Positions 26,260-34,636 of a stretch of DNA of 64,000 nucleotides are shown here, in pieces. The DNA lies in the NCBI RefSeq assembly GCF_023337795.1, contig NZ_JALIRS010000007.1:1-64000 (forward strand), written 5' to 3'. How positions within the stretch are numbered: the first letter of the stretch is position 1; every line of letters begins with the position of its first letter. Source of the stretch: Lysinibacillus sp. BPa_S21 (GTDB lineage: Bacteria; Bacillota; Bacilli; Bacillales_A; Planococcaceae). Below the pieces are notes generated by a model, which did not search any database, had not been told where the DNA came from, and saw nothing but the letters and a program-made list of their open reading frames with translations. Made by a program: the position numbers and the translations under genes.

Positions 26260-27170
26260 GTAATATGTGGGAAATCACGGTTCCCGGGAGCACAGCCAAT
26301 CTTGGCCCTGGCTTTGATTCAATAGGGCTTGGCTTAGCCCTTTACTTAAAGCTAACCGTGTCTTTACAGGATAGTTGGGAAATTATCCACCTCGATGATA
26401 ATGGTCCTAAAGAGTTTGAGCTGGAAGAGCACTTACTATACGTAATTGCTAAAAAAATTGCGGATCAATATGGCAAGCAACTACCTGCCTGCCGTGTTGA
26501 AATGGCAAGTGAGCTTCCATTAGCCCGTGGTTTGGGGAGCAGTGCAGCGGTCATCGTTGCAGGAATTGAACTAGCAAATCAAGTCTGTAACCTAGGTTTA
26601 ACTGTACAGGATAAACTCAATTTGTCCTCCCAAATCGAAGGACATCCAGATAATGCAAGTGCCTCAGTATTAGGGGGATTAACAATTTCTTCGATGGATG
26701 AAAATGGAGTAGTTGATACATGTCATGTCAATGATCTAGATGCTTCCTTTGTTGTGTTTGTGCCTGATGTCGAACTAAAAACGAGTGAATCCCGTTCTGT
26801 TTTACCAGAACAATTTGACCGTACATATGCAGTAAGGGCCTCTGCAAACGCAAATATGCTAGCAGCATCATTAATGGTTCAAGATTTTAAACGGGCAGGT
26901 CGTTATATGGAAGCTGATTTATTCCATGAACCTTTCCGTGCTAATTTAATACCACAATATACAGAAATTCATGCAGCAGCAAAGGCCAATGGGGCATTTG
27001 GAACAGCTTTAAGTGGGGCGGGACCAACACTGATTTCTATCATCCCTACTGCTATTGCGCAAGATTTCGTAAATGCCATGAAAAATCAATTTCCAGAGCA
27101 CGACATTATCTTAACAAAAGCCGATGAATACGGTGTACAGGTAAAATTTGGACGTCTACTACAAAAGTAG
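26256..27170 (+). CDS. thrB: Homoserine kinase
   Basis: A 304-residue GHMP kinase that phosphorylates homoserine, supplying ThrC. Motifs are [22 protein letters not shown], the ATP-binding [21 protein letters not shown], and the C-terminal [14 protein letters not shown]. No homoserine dehydrogenase gene (hom) is in this operon; in B. subtilis it is hom-thrC-thrB. Confidence 0.96.
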   Translation: MSNMWEITVPGSTANLGPGFDSIGLGLALYLKLTVSLQDSWEIIHLDDNGPKEFELEEHLLYVIAKKIADQYGKQLPACRVEMASELPLARGLGSSAAVIVAGIELANQVCNLGLTVQDKLNLSSQIEGHPDNASASVLGGLTISSMDENGVVDTCHVNDLDASFVVFVPDVELKTSESRSVLPEQFDRTYAVRASANANMLAASLMVQDFKRAGRYMEADLFHEPFRANLIPQYTEIHAAAKANGAFGTALSGAGPTLISIIPTAIAQDFVNAMKNQFPEHDIILTKADEYGVQVKFGRLLQK

Positions 27171-27180
27171 ACGTTTTTTC
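27152..27180 (+). terminator. Terminator overlapping the end of thrB
   Basis: A 9-bp perfect stem, ACGTCTACT (27152-27160) with AGTAGACGT (27166-27174), is followed by TTTTTT. Its left arm is coding sequence of thrB and the thrB stop lies in the right arm, just before the next gene's ribosome site. Confidence 0.85.
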
Positions 27181-27197
27181 TTGAAGGGGGAAGTAGC

Positions 27198-27884
27198 TTG
27201 AAACCAATTATTTTCTGTGATTTTGATGGTACTATAACAGAAACAGATAATATCGTCTCACTAATGACTGAATTCGTTCCAGAGGAATCTGAAAAAATTG
27301 CTAAGGCAATGATGGAACAAACTATGACCTTTAAAGATGGCGTTTCAGCAATGTTTGGCCTATTATCGACTAAACAAAAAGATGCTGTTATTCAATATTT
27401 ATTGGATACAGCCATTATACGGGAAGGCTTTGGTGATTTCGTTCGTTTCGCACAAGAGCACCATATTCCGTTTTATATTGTTAGTGGGGGTGTCGACTTT
27501 TTCATTGAGCCCATCTTAAAGAAATACGGGCCATTTTCTGATATATATTGTAACAGTGCTGATTTTTCCGGACAGCAAATAAAGCTCGTCTTTCCAAATG
27601 GCTGTGATGAAGAATGTACAAAATTTGAGACACAGGGTTGTGGTTGCTGCAAGCCAAGCGTTATGCGAAAGGTTTCACAGAGCCATCATTTTAAAATTGT
27701 GATTGGAGATTCACTTTCTGATTTTGAAGCAGCAAAACAGGCAGATTTAGTACTTGCGAGAGATCATCTTATAAATTGCTGTCAAGACCTTCATCTCCCT
27801 TATGAACCCTTTGAAACTTTCTATGATTGCTTAGAAATTATAAAAAACCTTATGGAAGCAGACAAGGCTGTTGTTTCAATATAA
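27198..27884 (+). CDS. mtnX: HAD phosphatase, MtnX-like
   Basis: A 228-residue haloacid-dehalogenase family phosphatase. Motif I is IIFCDFDGTIT, motif II YIVSGG, motif III/IV IVIGDSLSDFEAA. The cysteine-rich insert CDEECTKFETQGCGCCKPS is typical of MtnX, which dephosphorylates HK-MTPenyl-1-P in methionine salvage. No other salvage genes are near. Its place after thrB suggests it might act on another small phosphoester such as phosphoserine. Start is TTG with AGGGGG upstream. It lies just past a terminator, so it probably receives only read-through transcription or has a weak promoter. Confidence 0.82.
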   Translation: MKPIIFCDFDGTITETDNIVSLMTEFVPEESEKIAKAMMEQTMTFKDGVSAMFGLLSTKQKDAVIQYLLDTAIIREGFGDFVRFAQEHHIPFYIVSGGVDFFIEPILKKYGPFSDIYCNSADFSGQQIKLVFPNGCDEECTKFETQGCGCCKPSVMRKVSQSHHFKIVIGDSLSDFEAAKQADLVLARDHLINCCQDLHLPYEPFETFYDCLEIIKNLMEADKAVVSI

Positions 27885-27907
27885 TTGAACCAATTAAAGA
27901 CATAAAG

Positions 27908-27975
27908 CTCATCACCATACCGTGTGTGATGAGCCAGAAATAAGGGCTATGTTCACATAGTGACGCCCTTATTTC
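27908..27975 (+). terminator. Double hairpin after mtnX
   Basis: First stem CTCATCAC (27908-27915)/GTGATGAG (27926-27933). Second stem GAAATAAGGGC (27937-27947)/GCCCTTATTTC (27965-27975), 11 bp perfect. There is no long T-run after the second, so its strength as a terminator is uncertain. Confidence 0.6.
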
Positions 27976-28021
27976 TACATAAGAAAAGGAACCATCTTCA
28001 ATTAGATGGCCCCCTCCAAGT

Positions 28022-28633
28022 TCATGATTTATTTAGCGCTTTAAAAAGTCTCTTTCGACGTTCATACCAAATAACACAAATGATAAACCACGAATAACCC
28101 ATACTCCATCCAGCCAGTACATCTGACGCGAAATGGCGGGCCCCAGCAACTCGAGACAAACCAATAAGTACAGTTAAAACAATTGCCCCAAGCCAAAGCA
28201 ATGTCTTACGACCCTTGCTATTGTTCTCTGAAAAAATATAGGCTATTGTAAATAAATACAAGATGCCGGTCATAGCATGTCCAGAAGGAAAGCTAAACGA
28301 TGTTAATTGTTCTTCGATCTCAGGTCTTGTTCGATGCACCCATTTTTTCAATAATTGATTAAGTACATTCCCACCTGCAATGGTTAACAAAACAAATAAT
28401 ATTCCTCGGTTATTTTTTACCTTCCACGCTAAATACACTATTAAAACGATAGCTACAGACACTACAAATGCCGGTTCTCCTATATAGTGAAAAAATTCTA
28501 TTAAACGATTCCCGAACAATAAATCTGCCATTTTCGTATCAAAAGTACTGATTAATTCACTTTGAAAAGTGACTCGTAACACAAAAAAGATAATGACCGT
28601 TAATATCGCTAAGGGATAAGCCCATTTTTTCAT
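28022..28633 (-). CDS. PAP2-family membrane phosphatase
   Basis: A 203-residue integral membrane phosphatase with about five or six helices. The PAP2 signature is present as KKWVHRTRP, FPSGHAM and SRVAGARHFASDVLAG. Homologues include undecaprenyl-pyrophosphate phosphatases (BcrC) and phosphatidylglycerophosphatases, both acting on lipid phosphates at the outer face of the membrane. The PSGH His and the last motif's His are the catalytic pair. Confidence 0.9.
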   Translation of the reverse strand: MKKWAYPLAILTVIIFFVLRVTFQSELISTFDTKMADLLFGNRLIEFFHYIGEPAFVVSVAIVLIVYLAWKVKNNRGILFVLLTIAGGNVLNQLLKKWVHRTRPEIEEQLTSFSFPSGHAMTGILYLFTIAYIFSENNSKGRKTLLWLGAIVLTVLIGLSRVAGARHFASDVLAGWSMGYSWFIICVIWYERRKRLFKALNKS

Positions 28634-28777
28634 ATACTACTTCACCCCAAAACTATACGCCGTTTTATGTTTCACATCATATCATATTTAAGTCAGCTAG
28701 AGGTAAATTTACTTTTTATCGACGCGTAATTTATGCAAGTAAAGAAGTTAGGTAAATCCCGATTGGTAAAACTTTAT

Positions 28778-28903
28778 CTAACCCAATATGCCCCCTCTTT
28801 CTTGGGGTATAACAAATGATTCTTCTGGTTTATTAAAATAATTTGAAAGAGCTAATGCAACGATAAATAAGATGGCAATGATAGGTATTATTTTTCTAAA
28901 CAA
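28778..28903 (-). CDS. Small single-helix membrane protein (uncertain)
   Basis: About 41 residues from a TTG at 28903, with GAGGAAG upstream: FRKIIPIIAILFIVALALSN and then a soluble tail FNKPEESFVIPQERGGILG. One hydrophobic helix with positive residues before it. It follows the 299-residue gene at 28933 in the same direction, with only 29 bp between, so they may be co-transcribed. No family is recognised and the start is uncertain (a GTG at 28912 is also possible). Confidence 0.35.
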   Translation of the reverse strand: MFRKIIPIIAILFIVALALSNYFNKPEESFVIPQERGGILG

Positions 28904-28932
28904 AATATACACTTCCTCATCTTCAATTAGAA

Positions 28933-29832
28933 TTATTTTAATAACACTGGGTCGAATAACCAATCTTTCGGACCGAAGTTTTTATCCTTCTCTCCTCGTA
29001 CCTCACGAGATATATTATTTTTAATAATTAATTCTCTAAATTTTCTGCTGAACAAAGTCTTTCGATATAAGTAACTTCCATCATGGCTCCATTCTGCAGA
29101 TAAAAAAACGTCACTTTTTATATTGGTTAAATCTTCGCGATTATAAATATCAGGACCATTGATTACCCCGCTTAAGCCACAACAGCATGGAGGCTGTTCT
29201 GTTGCAAAATACAATTTAACTCTTTCAGTGCTACTCTTTGGCAATACTTGTGTCGGTATAATTTGAAAAGCTTTTTGCTTCCCGTCTTCTGGTCCTTGAT
29301 GAATAACCTCTAAAAGTTCATAGCCTTTAATATTCTCTTGCTTCATTAATGTTACTAATTCCTGTGAAGCTACCCAATATCCGCTCACATGAACTAGATG
29401 TCGATCTTTCATTTCTGTTGTATCTATCACTAATGGTGAAAGTTGCTCTTTTGCCATTAGTCCGCAGTGCTGGCAATGGGTGCTGATAGAAAATAAAGTT
29501 CCTCGATCCTCTATAAACATATCAGGTGAATTACCTGTTGAGTTTAATGTGAACAACTGGGCTTGTTCATATTCACTATCTGAAAAGTCGAAATAAAAAC
29601 GTTCTCCGATAGAAACAATTCCTAATTCATTTTCCAATGATTTATAAAGTGCTGCTACATGTTCATATGTAACATCTTCATTTAATGTAAAAATAGGATT
29701 AAACGAAGCCTTTAATTTTCTCTTTCTTATTTCAGGCGCACCGATAAAAATACCATGGCGATTATACACATTAATGACTTGATCTCGACTAGATTCATCT
29801 ATAGAAAATAAATTTTCAAGTTCTACTTTCAA
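28933..29832 (-). CDS. Uncharacterised protein with CxxC-type motifs
   Basis: A 299-residue soluble protein with no signal peptide or membrane helix. Two cysteine clusters stand out: HCQHCG (about residue 120) and PCCCG (about 218), suggesting one metal site. The layout faintly recalls the double-CxxCG immunity-type proteins, but I cannot assign it. Start TTG at 29832 with AAAGGTAGG 8-9 nt upstream. It lies just outside the left inverted repeat of the comQXPA locus and reads in the same direction, so it could be a quorum-controlled or merely neighbouring gene. Confidence 0.6.
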   Translation of the reverse strand: MKVELENLFSIDESSRDQVINVYNRHGIFIGAPEIRKRKLKASFNPIFTLNEDVTYEHVAALYKSLENELGIVSIGERFYFDFSDSEYEQAQLFTLNSTGNSPDMFIEDRGTLFSISTHCQHCGLMAKEQLSPLVIDTTEMKDRHLVHVSGYWVASQELVTLMKQENIKGYELLEVIHQGPEDGKQKAFQIIPTQVLPKSSTERVKLYFATEQPPCCCGLSGVINGPDIYNREDLTNIKSDVFLSAEWSHDGSYLYRKTLFSRKFRELIIKNNISREVRGEKDKNFGPKDWLFDPVLLK

Positions 29833-29998
29833 AATACACGCCTACCTTTATATAAAGTTTTATGGTGAAGTATGTTGACTAGCTAGTAACTTTAAAAAAA
29901 TCTACAATCTCTACTTTATTCATAGATAGTCAGGCTCTTATCTTAAACGAAATCTCTTGTATAGTATTACTTACTATAGCAAATCTACTTAACCACGA

Positions 29999-30130
29999 TT
30001 ATCTTAAGCGTACCAGTACTTACACCGACATTTCAATGTTGTATTTACGCCAATTTTTTGGCGGTCTTAGACTTAATTTTTGGCGTGATTTGGCGGACAT
30101 AAAAAAACACCGCCATTTTTTGGCGGTGTT
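29999..30130. repeat. Left copy of the inverted repeat bracketing comQXPA
   Basis: Read on the plus strand it begins TTATCTTAAGCGTA, then CATTTCAATG, ATTTACGCCAA, and ends with the hairpin ACCGCCATTTTTTGGCGGT. The same ordered blocks occur reverse-complemented at 34337-34452. Several short palindromes with GCCA/TGGC arms lie inside. Confidence 0.8.
30101..30130 (-). terminator. comA terminator inside the left inverted repeat
   Basis: AACACCGCCA (30106-30115) pairs with TGGCGGTGTT (30121-30130); on the minus strand a run of seven Ts follows. It lies about 140 bp after comA. Confidence 0.78.
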
Positions 30131-30267
30131 ACAACGAAAAGATAGGTATTTAGATTTATAATTTAGTTATAATTAACTAAGTCAAAATATGGAATCATAA
30201 AACCACCTAAACTCTCCCTTTTTATTGAAAAATATACCAACGGAAATAAGTATAACATATAGATAAT

Positions 30268-30891
30268 CTATAGTAAATTCATTCTTTCTGCAAGATTTAC
30301 AGCCTCTGTTCGCGAATCTACATTCAACAAAGAAAATAGCTGAGTTAAATATCTTTCGGTTGTTCGTTGAGGAATATTTAATTCTATAGCAATCGCTTTA
30401 TTCGTATGTCCTTCCGCAATGAGTCTTAAAATTTTCTTTTCTTTTTCATTTAAGTGAATATCGAGTTTTGCATCCTGCAATTTAAATTTATTATCGAGAA
30501 AATCCAAGAAATTTTGAGGTAACACAATTTCACCATGTGCAATGGCTCGAACAGTTCGTAAAATTTGTTCCTTAGATGCTGTTTTAGCTAAAATCCCTTC
30601 TATTTTCCGTTCTAAAATAAGTGGATAATAATCAGTAATATCATCACCAGTATAAAGAATAATTGAAGCATTTGACTGGATAGCTTTAATGTTACGTGCT
30701 AAATTAATACCGTTTTCTAACGGCATATTTATATCAATTAAGTAGATATCATATGGTTTATTTTTAATTCTCTGGATGACATGCGTCGCGTTACTTTCTG
30801 TATCAACTATAATATCTTCATTTTCTTGAAATAAATTTTTCGTCCCCTCTAACACAATAGGGTGATCATCCACTATGAGCATCGTAATCAA
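30268..30891 (-). CDS. comA: ComA-like response regulator
   Basis: A response regulator of about 207 residues. The receiver domain has MLIVDDHPIVLEGTKNLF, the phospho-acceptor Asp in IYLIDINMP, the Thr in ILYTGDD and the Lys in AKTASKE. A C-terminal LuxR/NarL HTH reads LNEKEKKILRLIAEGHTNKAIAIEL ... RTEAVNLAERM, closely matching the ComA tail SRTEAVLIA. The start is ambiguous: a TTG at 30891 sits 10 nt after AAGGA, a GTG at 30900 overlaps that site, and an ATG is at 30882. It overlaps the end of comP, so the two are coupled. It is expected to be activated by ComP. Confidence 0.9.
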   Translation of the reverse strand: MITMLIVDDHPIVLEGTKNLFQENEDIIVDTESNATHVIQRIKNKPYDIYLIDINMPLENGINLARNIKAIQSNASIILYTGDDITDYYPLILERKIEGILAKTASKEQILRTVRAIAHGEIVLPQNFLDFLDNKFKLQDAKLDIHLNEKEKKILRLIAEGHTNKAIAIELNIPQRTTERYLTQLFSLLNVDSRTEAVNLAERMNLL

Positions 30892-33169
30892 GTGTATCAC
30901 TTCCTTCTTTTACTGTAATTCTAATAGACATTCCTGCATTAACCTGTGAATCGATGTAAAACTGCCCGTTAAAGGCTTTTACACGCTCTTGCATACCTTG
31001 AATTCCCATCGATTCTCCGACAATAATATCATCAATTTTACAGCCTACACCATCATCCTTGTAGATGATTTCAAAACCATAGTCCGTTTCCTGTAAACGA
31101 ATTTCAACAGTTGTTGCATAGGAATGTTTTAAAGCATTGTTGAGTAATTCTTGAAATAGTCGATAAATCATTAAATTCATACGTTCATCCTCTAAATAAA
31201 GACGATCTATCGTATAAATTAATGTAAAACCAGCTCTTTCTATTACTTTACGAATTAATTTTTCTAACGCAGCATTTAGCCCTAATGTATCTAATAATGG
31301 GGGCTTTAAATTTTCACAATAAGCTCTTAAATCATGTAAAGACATAATCATCTGCTGATGAATTTTCTCAAGTTTTTGCTGAATATCAGTTGTATCTTTC
31401 GCATTGACTAGAACATCTACCTCTCGGGCAATATGGAGTTGCTCCTGCAAATTGGTATCATGTAATTCTTGAGCTAATTGATATTTTTCCTCTTCAAATC
31501 TTAACCATAATAATTTGCTTAACCAAGGTAGTTGACTATCATCTGCTTGCCTCATATGTTTTAGTTCCTCTAACAGCTCTTCTACCATCTTTGTATTTTC
31601 AATAAAATTGTTTACATACAATAAGAGCAATTCAAGCCATAGAAGCTCTTCATCTTTTAAATGAATCGAATTTTTATGTCCCAATACTAAGGCTCTTTTA
31701 TAATGAGCATCTTGATGGAGGAAGGCTAAGTAGACTTTGTCAATTCTCCGTATTTCTCCTAATTTTAAATCCTCTATTAACGCTGGATTAATTGAAAGTC
31801 TTCCCTCAACCGTTGAAGTAAATTGATTTGTGTCATAGTTATAGGTTAATACAAATACATGCTCTAGCTCAAGATGTAGAGAAACCTCTTGAGCAAACTT
31901 CTCTAAAAGCTCATCTATTTTAATCGTTTTACCAATCCTATCTACAGCAGTGTATAGCTGATGTATATAATCCCCTTTTGTCGAAAATAAGATTTTTCGT
32001 TTTCGATAATCGACTTTCTCTTTTATGTAAAAAAGAACAACTAACGATGTAAAAGTAAAGAAAGAAACACCTGTCATTACGGATATAGTTAAATACTTTC
32101 CTGCAATCCAATACAATCCAACTACAAACCATAAAGTAAAAATCAATGAAAAGATTACATAATAACGTAATCTAGTAATATGATATTCAATATCAAATAA
32201 TCGTTCTGCTACCTGTGTAAAGATAAAGCTAAAAGGAATAAGCAATAAAAATAAAGAGCAGATTTCACCTGACAGAATAAACGTATCAAAAAAAATTTTA
32301 GGGAGTGAATATAAAAAAAGAAATGGCAGAAACGGTATCAATATACTACTTAACAATATTTTCAACTGAGGTGATTTATATTTGAAATAGCTTAGTAATA
32401 AAATACCAAGAATAATAATAAGGAGAATGAAGAAAAGGACTAACACTGCTTCAGATAGACAATAATAAGAAGCGGGATAGAAAGTAATAATACAGCCCAG
32501 TGAAAAAGCGATTACAGGGCATATATAGAAGAATTTGATATTGTTTGTAAACAGCCAATTGATTTTTACAAACGAATAATACTCTCTTAAAAAATGTAAT
32601 AATAGGACTAAACACAATACCATACTACTACGATTTACTATTATCCCTATTCCATTTACTCTACTAGATACTCCACTGCTTACATAAGCCAATGAAACAG
32701 TTAACATAAAAAAAATAAGTAAGTTAGCAGCCTTTGTGTTTTTTTGATTAAAATGTAGATATATAGTAATGAAAAGAGTTAAAAAATAATAACAAGCTGG
32801 AAATAGTAATATATAGTAAAGTTGGTGAGGGATATCTAAATGCTTAATATGTATATCTTCTATTTCTCCATTTGGCTTCATTATCGTTATTTTATTACCA
32901 GCTACTATTGTAGATTTATATTTCAATTGATTTAAATGATCCATTGACACATCATCTACGCTTAAAATAACATCAGATGGTGAAATACTTCCCCACTCTT
33001 TCCACTCTTTATAGTAAGGTTGCGTTACTCCCCACTTACCATTCTCTTCTTCCACCTCAATTTCCAATAATGGCCTACTATAATTCGCATAATTCAGATA
33101 CATACCAATCACTAAATAGAGCATTATAGCAGGCCAAAATAACTTACTACCCAATGGTTTTATAACCAA
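30866..33169 (-). CDS. comP: ComP-like quorum-sensing histidine kinase
   Basis: A 767-residue membrane sensor. One N-terminal helix precedes an external PDZ-like loop (about residues 35-100), then about eight or nine helices to residue 390, then a cytoplasmic kinase. The phospho-acceptor is the His in ELHDTNLQEQL (about residue 570, HisKA_3 type). ATP-lid motifs are LLNNALKHS and DDGVGC. This is the layout of ComP, which binds the isoprenylated ComX peptide. The start is TTG at 33169, inside the last codons of comX, with GGAAAG upstream. The coupling to comX and comA argues for one operon. Confidence 0.92.
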   Translation of the reverse strand: MVIKPLGSKLFWPAIMLYLVIGMYLNYANYSRPLLEIEVEEENGKWGVTQPYYKEWKEWGSISPSDVILSVDDVSMDHLNQLKYKSTIVAGNKITIMKPNGEIEDIHIKHLDIPHQLYYILLFPACYYFLTLFITIYLHFNQKNTKAANLLIFFMLTVSLAYVSSGVSSRVNGIGIIVNRSSMVLCLVLLLHFLREYYSFVKINWLFTNNIKFFYICPVIAFSLGCIITFYPASYYCLSEAVLVLFFILLIIILGILLLSYFKYKSPQLKILLSSILIPFLPFLFLYSLPKIFFDTFILSGEICSLFLLLIPFSFIFTQVAERLFDIEYHITRLRYYVIFSLIFTLWFVVGLYWIAGKYLTISVMTGVSFFTFTSLVVLFYIKEKVDYRKRKILFSTKGDYIHQLYTAVDRIGKTIKIDELLEKFAQEVSLHLELEHVFVLTYNYDTNQFTSTVEGRLSINPALIEDLKLGEIRRIDKVYLAFLHQDAHYKRALVLGHKNSIHLKDEELLWLELLLLYVNNFIENTKMVEELLEELKHMRQADDSQLPWLSKLLWLRFEEEKYQLAQELHDTNLQEQLHIAREVDVLVNAKDTTDIQQKLEKIHQQMIMSLHDLRAYCENLKPPLLDTLGLNAALEKLIRKVIERAGFTLIYTIDRLYLEDERMNLMIYRLFQELLNNALKHSYATTVEIRLQETDYGFEIIYKDDGVGCKIDDIIVGESMGIQGMQERVKAFNGQFYIDSQVNAGMSIRITVKEGSDTLDYDAHSG

Positions 33170-33318
33170 GCTGTACTTTCCAACTCTACTTCACTACTAA
33201 ACGCATCTAAAATTGCTTTTTGTTCTAAAGATGAAATTCCAATCAATGCTGCTTTTTTTGCTTTTAATAGAGCAACTAAGTCTGGGTTTTTTTCTAGATA
33301 TTGAATTACATTCATCAT
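33160..33318 (-). CDS. comX: ComX-type pheromone precursor
   Basis: A 52-residue peptide gene below usual length cut-offs. The translation starts MMNVIQYLEKNPDLVALLKA, continues LIGISSLEQKAILDAFSSE and ends VELESTAWL. The body matches the ComX pattern (hydrophobic helix, then LIGxxxxExxxIxxA), and there is a single Trp, at the second-last position, as expected for the residue ComQ prenylates. The ATG pair at 33316/33313 follows GAGGA. It lies between comQ and comP, as in B. subtilis, and its last 10 bp overlap comP. The mature peptide would be the C-terminal few residues. Confidence 0.9.
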   Translation of the reverse strand: MMNVIQYLEKNPDLVALLKAKKAALIGISSLEQKAILDAFSSEVELESTAWL

Positions 33319-33329
33319 ACATATCTTCC

Positions 33330-34232
33330 TCATTTCATTAGTTTTTTTAAGTAATCTTTACCTGCTTCATTTATAGCTACATTTTCAAGAGTATTGAATG
33401 CTTTTAACTTGAAAACATTTTTAATTGTAATGGCATAACGTATTGCACCACCATTTGTCAACTCGTTTTCAGTAGCATTATTATCCAAAAATGCAACTAT
33501 ATCATCATTATAATAGTTGATAACAGATTTTGAAACATCATTTTTCTGTGATAAAAGATAAATAATAGGCAATGAATATCTTTTATTTAGCAAATCATTT
33601 TTAGGTCCCCAAGTTTTTAAACTTTGAATATCGTTTTTAATTTGTTGGATAATTCCTATATATTTCCCATACTCCTCTACTTCAGAAGATATCTCTCCCT
33701 TTGCAAGTACTTCACCTATTAAGCAACCCATCGCTGTTAAAGAACCCGACTTTTGTTCAATCATTTGTAAATATGATTGCTCATCTCTACAAGTATTGAG
33801 TAAATCTAGTTGCTGACCGTTTATACTGCGCATTGCATAATCTTCTAGTATTTGAATAGCCATACTTTTGTGTTCAAAGGAAGTCTCACGTATAATTCTG
33901 GAAGCCATAACTAGCATAGCTAAAGCAACATTTAATGATAATTCAGGTGTTTTACACCAACTGTAATCTGAATCCTTATCCTGCACGTCATCGATAATAT
34001 CAAAGGATAAAATTAAAAGTTCAATAGCAGCGGCAACTTTATAGATGTCCTCATTCCAACAATCTGCAAATGCTTCATAATGACAATAACATAGCTTGCC
34101 AAACGAATAGCCAACTGCCTTTTTTTCTTCCTTAAAAGCTTTAAGCATGGACCGTAATTCATGGCTTATTAATGTCTCGTTCTCAATTAGAATGTCCAAT
34201 GATTCATTAATTTGTTGGTCAATTTCCTGCAA
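33330..34232 (-). CDS. comQ: ComQ-like isoprenyl transferase
   Basis: A protein of about 300 residues of the polyprenyl-synthase fold that processes and prenylates ComX. The first Asp-rich motif is FDIIDDVQDKDSD (about residue 80). The second is reduced to QQIKNDIQSL, and the conserved GQQLDL and KSGSLTAMGC helices are visible. The start is taken as TTG at 34232 because the GGGAGGAG ribosome site lies inside the longer reading frame that begins with ATG at 34256. It is first in the comQXPA order, 11 bp before comX. Confidence 0.88.
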   Translation of the reverse strand: MQEIDQQINESLDILIENETLISHELRSMLKAFKEEKKAVGYSFGKLCYCHYEAFADCWNEDIYKVAAAIELLILSFDIIDDVQDKDSDYSWCKTPELSLNVALAMLVMASRIIRETSFEHKSMAIQILEDYAMRSINGQQLDLLNTCRDEQSYLQMIEQKSGSLTAMGCLIGEVLAKGEISSEVEEYGKYIGIIQQIKNDIQSLKTWGPKNDLLNKRYSLPIIYLLSQKNDVSKSVINYYNDDIVAFLDNNATENELTNGGAIRYAITIKNVFKLKAFNTLENVAINEAGKDYLKKLMK

Positions 34233-34336
34233 TAGTCCTCTCCTCCCCCTAAACATGTTATTAAATAGTATACAGATTAATGGGAAATAATACTAGACAC
34301 CAAAATCGAAAGGGAATATTTTACATCAAATTATTT

Positions 34337-34452
34337 AACGATAATACCGCCAAAAAATGGCGGTATTTATAGTAAGCACGCCATTTTTTTGGCGTAAATT
34401 CACCATTGAAATGGCGTCCTTACTGATGATACGCTTAAATAAGCTAAGATAA
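34337..34452. repeat. Right copy of the inverted repeat bracketing comQXPA
   Basis: Contains hairpins ATACCGCCA/TGGCGGTAT (34344-34366) and ACGCCA/TGGCGT (34378-34395), then CATTGAAATGGCG, TACGCTTAAA and finally TAAGATAA. Reverse-complemented, these blocks run in the same order as in the left copy at 29999-30130. It lies about 105-220 bp upstream of comQ. Confidence 0.8.
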
Positions 34453-34574
34453 ATTCAAGTCGAAAAGTTCATAGCTGAAAATAAGAAATAGAAACGTGAC
34501 CGTATATCATTTAGTGAAAAGAAGGTTGCGCGACTTCTTGGACATAAATTCCCCTACGTTACGTGATGCGCCAA
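34453..34574 (+). pseudogene. Possible fragment of a mobile-element DNA-binding gene (uncertain)
   Basis: One frame reads IQVEKFIAENKK, stop, then KRDRISFSEKKVARLLGHKF and PYVT, stop. The R-L-LGHK stretch recalls the C-terminal part of tyrosine recombinases or an excisionase helix-turn-helix. It is too short and broken to decide. It abuts the right inverted repeat of the com locus. Confidence 0.25.
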
Positions 34575-34636
34575 ATTATATAGGAAGTAATTAAATCTAT
34601 TACAAGGAAATTCTCGACATACTGGGAGTGATTGAA

